DNA from: Candidatus Reidiella endopervernicosa
Lineage (GTDB): Bacteria > Pseudomonadota > Gammaproteobacteria > GCF-013343005
NCBI RefSeq assembly: GCF_013343005.1
Contig: NZ_CP054491.1
Coordinates: forward strand, 1,842,501 to 1,906,500
Direction: 5' to 3'
Length of the DNA: 64,000 bases
Part shown: positions 59,251 to 64,000 of the stretch, piece after piece
How the letters are laid out: each line of letters begins with the position of its first letter
Numbering within the stretch: position 1 is the stretch's first letter
Translations under genes and position numbers: made by a program
Notes under the pieces: generated by a model
Seen by the model: only the letters and a program-made list of their open reading frames with translations
The model's database searches: none
Told to the model about the DNA's origin: nothing

Positions 59251-59694
59251 TTATTGTATATTCTTCCAGTCATTATCCATGTCAAGCCAGAATGCCGGAG
59301 TTAATGAAGGTGTAGCTTTGTAACTGACCACTTTACCTTCGTACTCTCCCAATATTTTTGTTTCTACATGATTGACCAGATCTCCGATACTTTTATCTGT
59401 GAACATTCCTTTTGGCAATTCATCAATATCGGAACAAGTTTCCGCAAACTTGCCATCATAGAATCTACAGACAGGCCCACCCATACCGTAAGAGTTGGGT
59501 ATGTTTACATCATCAATATATTCCCACCAGCTGATCGCTCTAACTATAAACCCATTTCTGAACAGTTCTTCAGCAAGACACTTGTACTTATCTCTCATTA
59601 CAATTATGTCGATATAACCGCTCCCAACTGGTTGAGCTTTATACTTACGGAGCAGTTTGTCTAGTATTTCTTTTCTTTGCACTTTACTACCCAT
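59251..59694 (-). CDS. cassette 7: hypothetical cytosolic protein
   Basis: An intact 147-residue frame, 'MGSKVQRKEILDKLLRKYKA'. It has 'NGFIVRAISWWEYIDDVN' and 'GMGGPVCRFYDGKFAETCSD', and ends 'AFWLDMDNDWKNIQ'. Trp- and Asp-rich, no export signal. The style resembles immunity-type or SMI1-like small proteins, but I see no firm motif. Sits between attC sites 6 and 7. Confidence 0.65.
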   Translation of the reverse strand: MGSKVQRKEILDKLLRKYKAQPVGSGYIDIIVMRDKYKCLAEELFRNGFIVRAISWWEYIDDVNIPNSYGMGGPVCRFYDGKFAETCSDIDELPKGMFTDKSIGDLVNHVETKILGEYEGKVVSYKATPSLTPAFWLDMDNDWKNIQ

Positions 59695-59712
59695 GAACTC
59701 AGTCTCTACTGA

Positions 59713-59774
59713 AACCTAACGGTTGAGCTAAGGGCGCGCTTTAGCGCGTCCGTTCCTTGAGCGATTTGTTAGAG
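59713..59774 (-). other. attC-like recombination site 7 (short)
   Basis: The minus strand reads CTCTAACAAATCGCTCAAGGAACGGACGCGC-TAAA-GCGCGCCCTTAGCTCAACCGTTAGG. TAACAA/GTTAG boxes and a near-perfect hairpin. About 62 bp, the typical short attC length. Confidence 0.88.
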
Positions 59775-60145
59775 GTCTTCTGGTTAACCACCAAACTGGA
59801 TAGTGTTTTATTGTATTTTTTCGCATATTGACCAGCTAACACACATAATTCAATATGTTCTTCACCTTCCATAAGTTCGCAATATCCTATAATTCTGTAT
59901 CCATCTTCCTTATTTGCATTAGGTGTCTTGTTGTCTGGTAATCCTGGAAATGTAAGGCTATAACTTGTAATTGCTAAATATCTAAAGTCATTATTCTTCA
60001 GAGCCTCATTAGCATCCTTTTCTGGATCAGCGGATCGTATCCATTGCATAGGCGATACCAATTTCTCAACATAGTCAGAATAGCCCGAATCAGAACAACC
60101 AACTACTAACACCAGAAAGCTGGATACTAAAAGTGTTCGAATCAT
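59741..60145 (-). CDS. cassette 8: lipoprotein
   Basis: A 134-residue frame from the ATG at 60145. 'MIRTLLVSSFLVLVVGCSDS' is a lipoprotein signal with lipobox LVVGC. The mature part includes 'SPMQWIRSADPEKDANEAL' and 'YRIIGYCELMEGEEHIELC'. The last residues read into attC site 7, as cassette genes often do. Function unknown. The longer frame from 60277 runs into the IS and is not used. Confidence 0.7.
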   Translation of the reverse strand: MIRTLLVSSFLVLVVGCSDSGYSDYVEKLVSPMQWIRSADPEKDANEALKNNDFRYLAITSYSLTFPGLPDNKTPNANKEDGYRIIGYCELMEGEEHIELCVLAGQYAKKYNKTLSSLVVNQKTSNKSLKERTR

Positions 60146-60154
60146 TTGTTTTAA

Positions 60155-60200
60155 GACCTCTAACGTCTTGGCTAACAGGTAGGCGCGTTTTTGCGCCGAT
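60155..60200 (-). other. attC-like site 8, part one (split by IS3)
   Basis: The minus strand ends ATCGGCGCAAAAACGCGCCTACCTGTTAGCC...GACGTTAGAGGTC. This is the right half of an attC site; the left half lies at 61737-61762 on the far side of the IS. GAT is duplicated at the junctions (60198-60200 and 61737-61739). Confidence 0.8.
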
Positions 60201-60233
60201 TGATCTTCACCCGATAAATCGGACACGCTATTT

Positions 60234-61212
60234 TCACGCAACCATCCGCTCATAATAAGCTGGTGGCATATACCCAATCCCCGAATGCATTCTTCGGTGA
60301 TTATAGAATTGATTGATATAGCTGTTTAGTGCAAACCGTAATTTAACATCATGATCGAAGTGCGATCCACGAATCAGTTCTGCCTTTAATGTGTGAAAAA
60401 TGATTCCATGTGTCCATTATCTGTGCAGTAGCCAGGACGGTTTACACTGTGGCGGATTTCATGCCTTTTAACTCATTTCTGAATCGATGTGCTGTGTACT
60501 CAATCCCTCGATCTGTATGAAATATCATTCCCTTCTCTGGCTCCCTGTCCCTGAGTGCATGCCTTAGCGCTTTAAGCGTGAGATTGGTTGTTCTATCTCG
60601 ACCTAAAGACCACCCAATAATTCGACGGCTAAATACATCCATTACTGTGGCCAAATATCGCCATGCGCCTTTTACCTTCAAGTAGGTAACATCTCCAACC
60701 CACACTTGATTGATCTTGTCTGGGTTCGGCGCAAGCCGTTTCAGGTTTTCACCCTCAGCTTTAAATCGTTTTAATCCAGGCTGTCGTCGCGTAACTTTAA
60801 CGACTCGGCCAACCACGCCATTATCTCGCATCAGGCGCTCAACACGCTTCTTGCCGATGCGAACGCCTTGATTGCGCAGTGTCTGATGTATTCTTGGGCT
60901 GCCATAGACGCCGCGATTCTGACGATGAATTTTCACGATCTTTCTGGTCAGGTACGCATCTTCCTTTGTTCTTTCAGCCGCTGGGCGTTTGCAGCAGTCA
61001 TAATAGCCACTGCGGGACACGCCCAGCCACTCGCACATGTACTTTACTCCGAGTTTCCGGTTTCTCTGGATGAATCGATATTGTTCTGATGTTCTTCCGC
61101 AAGAAACCGTTGCCACTTTTAGCAGATCATTCTCCTGCTTGAGTCGGGCAACCTCCTTTTTCAGCTTCTTCATCTTATCCAGCTCAGAAGCTTCTCGGCG
61201 AATACTGGTCAC
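60234..61212 (-). pseudogene. IS3 transposase OrfB, frameshifted
   Basis: The main frame (61212 to 60442) covers the helix-rich N-terminus and the start of the DDE integrase core: 'KINQVWVGDVTYLKVKGAWR' (first Asp) and 'MIFHTDRGIEYTAHRFRNEL' (second Asp). The third acidic residue is in another frame, 'GYCTDNGHMESFF', and the C-terminus in a third, 'HTLKAELIRGSHFD' to 'HRRMHSGIGYMPPAYYERMV' (stop 60234). Breaks are near 60450 and at the T run at 60397. The catalytic triad is complete only across frames. Confidence 0.85.
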
Positions 61213-61412
61213 CTTTTTCTCTTATCTGCCACAATCACACCTTCTCGATACTCTTTTCGCCATCGTGACAGCATAAACGGATGGATGTCGAGCGTGTCAG
61301 CAACCTCTTTAACCTGAACTCCTTCCAGAAAACTTAGCTGGACAGCTTTTACCTTGAATTCATCTGTGTAGCGCCACGTCTTTCGTGGGTTATTGTATTT
61401 GGCATTAAACAC
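61209..61412 (-). pseudogene. IS3 transposase OrfA, truncated by frameshift
   Basis: A GTG at 61412 starts 'FNAKYNNPRKTWRYTDEFKV', then the helix-turn-helix 'VKEVADTLDIHPFMLSRWRK', ending early at 'DKRKR'. One more A in the run near 61217 would continue into 'KVTSIRREASELDKMKKLKK', the leucine zipper that normally ends OrfA. Copy 6 lies two bases upstream of the start codon. Confidence 0.8.
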
Positions 61413-61414
61413 CC

Positions 61415-61696
61415 CGCTGACCGCCATGGAGAGCGAAGTGAGGGCGGTTAGTCCCCGATAGTCGACGCCGTCTGTATATTCGTAGTTGAGAGCGCGAGCG
61501 AACGACGGAGAAGATGCAGCAGCGGCTTTATGTCGGCGTAGAGTCACTGAGGGAGTTGTGTAGAGCCGCGAAGAGGTGATTACGCAACGTACGCAGGACG
61601 GTCGGGCGCCGCAGGCATAAACGGTCGCGTGAAGTTTTTGCTGTTTGCTTGGGCTTGGATGCCCAAAACAAACTTTCGCAAAAATAGCGACTCCCG
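61415..61696 (+). repeat. 282-bp dispersed element, copy 6 (inside IS3)
   Basis: Full-length copy between the right end of the IS3 element and orfA, antisense to it. Flanks ACACCC and TTCAGT show no duplication. Nearly identical to copy 2, so the two share a recent source. Confidence 0.95.
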
Positions 61697-61733
61697 TTCA
61701 GTTAGAAGTTGGTGTCCGTTTTATCGGGGATGT

Positions 61734-62137
61734 TCAGATCCTTGTTGAGCCACTTGTTAGGCGCCTTACGCCAATAACTGAAAGCCAGCCTACGATAATA
61801 GCTATTATATATGGAATAACAAATCCAATTGAAAACACCAATAGGGTTGCCAGCAATATACCAATAAAATAAATAAATACAGACACCATATACTTCTGAT
61901 GTGGAGCTATAAGCGCAGCAACAAAACCACGAGGATTGAAGACAAAGTGAAATGAAAAGACACTAGCCATTCAGGGTATTGAACCCATTCATTCGCGCAA
62001 CAATCAGAACCTTTACGAAATCCAGCAGGACAATATAATACGGCTCGCACATAATTAATTTGTAATGTTATGAGAAACGCTGTAAGCCAAGCCAATATGA
62101 TTGCCGGAAACAGAGCTATGTATCTAAATGTGTCCAT
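61734..62137 (-). pseudogene. cassette 9: four-span membrane protein, one frameshift
   Basis: The ATG at 62137 opens 'MDTFRYIALFPAIILAWLTA', continues 'CCANEWVQYPEWLVSFHFTL', and at the TTTT near 61925 shifts to 'VAALIAPHQKYMVSVFIYFI' and 'LVFSIGFVIPYIIAIIVGWL'. One lost T explains it. About 130 residues. The end reads into attC site 8. A GTTAGG box lies just before the ATG, as expected after a preceding attC. Function unknown. Confidence 0.6.
61737..61762 (-). other. attC-like site 8, part two (split by IS3)
   Basis: The minus strand reads GCGCCTAACAAGTGGCTCAACAAGGATC. Joined to 60155-60200 with one GAT removed it forms a normal attC of about 70 bp (TAACAAGTGGCTCAAC ... GTTAGCCAAGACGTTAGAG). 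Confidence 0.8.
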
Positions 62138-62155
62138 GATCCTAACTATTATTAG

Positions 62156-62196
62156 ACACCCTAAATGTCCCGTTACTAACGGAGCATTTAGGGTGT
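62156..62196. repeat. strong palindrome upstream of cassette 9
   Basis: ACACCCTAAATG (62156) and CATTTAGGGTGT (62185) are perfect 12-bp arms around TCCCGTTACTAACGGAG, which itself contains CCGTT/AACGG. It could be a degenerate attC or the end of a lost mobile element. No T run follows. Confidence 0.5.
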
Positions 62197-62554
62197 ATAA
62201 AAATCCAGCTTGTTTTAAAACAATGATTTAACTTCGTAAAACGGAGCCTAAAAGGTGTTGCTAACGGAGCTGCCCGGATTGTTTGCTTGATATGGGGTGT
62301 TTCTATGCCATTGGCGGCATGGTCTCTACCCATGGCCTGGGAATGGTGTTTATTCGTGAAATCTGTTTGTGAGCGCAGCGGTGGATCTTGTTCCATGATC
62401 GAGATGCCTCCTGGCTGATTGATATAAATGAAGCGTCCTACAGCTAATCCCTGAAATCAAGTATTCCCGATAGCTGTTGTACGGCTCCTTGATGCTTGTC
62501 CTACCTCTCGATTGCTTACAGAATGGGCCTTTCTTCTTATGTTCTGGTGCTGAT
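62197..62554. other. intergenic region, 358 bp
   Basis: A transition from the AT-rich array to core-like sequence. A minus-strand frame of 84 residues (62142-62396) looks like chance. Nothing else is recognised. Confidence 0.4.
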
Positions 62555-63694
62555 GTGAAGGTTGTCCTTGCCCCCAACGCCCTCAAGGGGAGTCTGTCGA
62601 GCAGTGATTGTGCTTCTGCGATGGCGGTCGGTGTGCGGCGTGTTGTGCCCGATGCTGTCTGTATTGAACTGCCGATGGCCGATGGTGGTGATGGGATGCG
62701 TGATGCATTCATGGCGCTTGATGGTTTTGAACTGTGTGAGATCGTCGTTGAGGGGCCGCTGGGTGATTCGGTGACTGCCCCTTTTCTTTTGGACAGTGAG
62801 AACGCCACGGCGGTGATCGAGATGGCCGACGCCTCGGGGCTGGCGCTGCTCGATCCTGCTCGACTCGATCCGGTTAACGCTTCTACTGTGGGTGTCGGTC
62901 AGTTGATGGTGGCGGCGCTTGATGCGGGTGCAGAGCGGATTGTGCTCGGTATCGGGGGGAGTGCGACCAACGACGCGGCGACTGGTCTCGCTATTGCGCT
63001 GGGTGTACGTTTTCTTGATGGTGCTGGTCAGCTGCTGAAGGGGTGTGGTGGTTCGTTGACGCAGGTCGCGTCGATCGATCTATCCGGACTCGATCCGCGT
63101 ATGACCGATCTATCGCTCGATATTGTCTGTGATGTCGATAATCCCTTTATTGGACCCGAAGGGGCGGCGGCGCTCTATGGGCCACAGAAGGGGGCCGATG
63201 CGGCGACCGTGCAGGTGTTGGATGCAGGCATGGCCCACTTTGCCGAAGTCTTGAAGGAGGTGACCGGTGTCGATGTGTGTGAGATGCCGGGTGCCGGTGC
63301 GGCGGGCGGTATGGGGGGAGGGCTCCATGCGCTTTTCGGGGCTCGCCTGCTACCGGGGGCGGAGCTGATGGCCGAGGTGGTCGGACTCGATACCGCGCTC
63401 GAGGGTGCTGATCTGGTGATCACCGCCGAGGGTCGGATCGATGGCCAGACGGCACATGGCAAGGCACCTGCTGAGGTGGCGAAACGTGCCAAAGCGGCAG
63501 GTGTACCGTGTGTGGCAATAGCCGGTTCGTTGGGTGATGGCTACCAGCAGCTCGCTGATGTTGGCATTGATGCCTGCTTCTCGCTCTGTGCTGGGCCGAT
63601 ATCGCTTGAGGAGGCGATGGCGCAGGCATCGGAGTTGATGAGTGATACCACAGAGCAGGCCGTCCGGCTCTTTATTGCTTCAAAACTGTACTAA
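62555..63694 (+). CDS. glycerate 2-kinase
   Basis: A 379-residue GckA/GarK-family kinase from a GTG at 62555: 'VKVVLAPNALKGSLSSSDCA', 'ELPMADGGDGMRDAF', 'ERIVLGIGGSATNDAATGLA', 'PGAGAAGGMGGGLHALFGA', 'DLVITAEGRIDGQTAHGKAP'. It phosphorylates D-glycerate to 2-phosphoglycerate. Gph in this window makes glycolate from phosphoglycolate, so both may serve 2-carbon salvage, but that link is inference. Base composition is core-like, with no breaks. Confidence 0.9.
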   Translation: MKVVLAPNALKGSLSSSDCASAMAVGVRRVVPDAVCIELPMADGGDGMRDAFMALDGFELCEIVVEGPLGDSVTAPFLLDSENATAVIEMADASGLALLDPARLDPVNASTVGVGQLMVAALDAGAERIVLGIGGSATNDAATGLAIALGVRFLDGAGQLLKGCGGSLTQVASIDLSGLDPRMTDLSLDIVCDVDNPFIGPEGAAALYGPQKGADAATVQVLDAGMAHFAEVLKEVTGVDVCEMPGAGAAGGMGGGLHALFGARLLPGAELMAEVVGLDTALEGADLVITAEGRIDGQTAHGKAPAEVAKRAKAAGVPCVAIAGSLGDGYQQLADVGIDACFSLCAGPISLEEAMAQASELMSDTTEQAVRLFIASKLY

Positions 63695-63829
63695 TCACTC
63701 GCTATTTCAATGGAGGGCGCAGAGGTTGTGCCCAGCTACCGATTCGTGCCTATCACCTGTTTGTCAGATTTATAACTGTCCGTAATCAACGTCTTTTCAG
63801 GCAATCGTCAAAAAAACGGCCTATTCTTA

Positions 63830-64000
63830 CGCTGACCGCCATGGAGAGCGAAGTGAGGGCGGTTAGTCCCCGATAGTCGACGCCGTCTGCCTATTCGTAG
63901 TTGAGAGCGCGAGCGAACGACGAAGAAGATGCAGCAGCGGCTTTATGTCGGCGTAGAGTCACTGAGGGAGTTGTGTAGAGCCGCGAGGAGGTGATTACGC
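63830..64000 (+). repeat. dispersed element, copy 7 (cut by window edge)
   Basis: The first 171 bases of the element (CGCTGACCGCC... to GTGATTACGC) run to the end of the window. It has the GAACGACGAAG variant not found in other copies, so it is an independent copy. It lies 135 bases after the glycerate kinase stop. Confidence 0.93.

Larger units (their letters stand above)
60201..61736 (-). mobile_element. IS3-family insertion sequence, degenerate, with repeat copy 6 nested inside
   Basis: Inverted ends: TGATCTTCACCCGATAAATC at 60201 and, inverted, TGAACATCCCCGATAAAACG ending at 61736; both continue into CGGACAC. A 3-bp target duplication GAT flanks it. Without the nested repeat it is about 1,254 bp, normal for IS3. 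It contains orfA and orfB in overlapping frames, both with frameshifts, so it is probably inactive. It is inserted in the stem of an attC site. Copy 6 of the dispersed element sits between its right end and orfA, so the repeat arrived after the IS. Confidence 0.88.

Noticed and set aside
57026-63999. CRISPR array from the regular repeats
   Set aside because: Units are about 280 bp, spaced irregularly by 0.7-43 kb, with no short spacers and no cas genes.

Overview
The window is a piece of a gammaproteobacterial chromosome. The evidence is gene order: cmk-rpsA-ihfB-lapA-lapB-pyrF, thrS-infC-rpmI-rplT-pheS-pheT-ihfA-merR, and serC-serA-pheA-hisC-aroF-tyrA-aroA. The genus cannot be named from the sequence alone. 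Core genes are moderately GC-rich; the accessory stretches near both ends are clearly AT-richer.

Layout. 1-3.2 kb holds a GGDEF diguanylate cyclase (cut by the window edge) and a GspE/PilB-type secretion or pilus ATPase broken in two by a repeat. 3.2-5.5 kb is an integron-like cassette array without an integrase (three attC-like sites, four small genes, plus orientation). 5.6-13.5 kb holds the squalene genes hpnD-hpnE and hpnC around two glycosyltransferase-like genes and an HD-like protein, then yciK and rmuC. 13.7-24.5 kb holds mogA, two c-type cytochromes, a periplasmic ankyrin-repeat gene, coiled-coil proteins, a zinc-ribbon/HExxH membrane protein, gph, ubiG, mtaD and an OmpA-like protein. 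24.7-53.7 kb is an intact core block: mtnA, gyrA, serine and aromatic amino acid synthesis, translation, IHF, LPS control, uvrB and three tRNAs (Asn, Val, Pro). 53.8-57 kb is a decaying accessory stretch (unknown gene, SET domain, metallo-beta-lactamase fold, cupin). 57-62.2 kb is a second cassette array in minus orientation, with four intact attC-like sites and a fifth split by an IS3-family element. 62.5-63.7 kb is a glycerate kinase.

The main discovery candidate is a dispersed element of about 281-284 bp. Seven copies occur in 64 kb (2142, 5161, 14331, 57026, 58047, 61415, 63830), all in the same orientation. It has no conserved protein, looks like a structured RNA, and leaves no target duplication. 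Removing it exactly between its CGCTGACC and CTCCCCG ends restores intact reading frames at two copies and all but one base at a third. Copies interrupt the ATPase gene, a cytochrome c signal peptide, two cassette genes, the start of a cupin gene, and the 5' end of an IS3 element that itself sits inside an attC site. Copies bracket both cassette arrays.

A second pattern is many single-base run-length changes that break genes in the accessory parts, while about 29 kb of core genes carry none. This argues for real gene decay rather than uniform sequencing error, but raw reads are needed to settle it.
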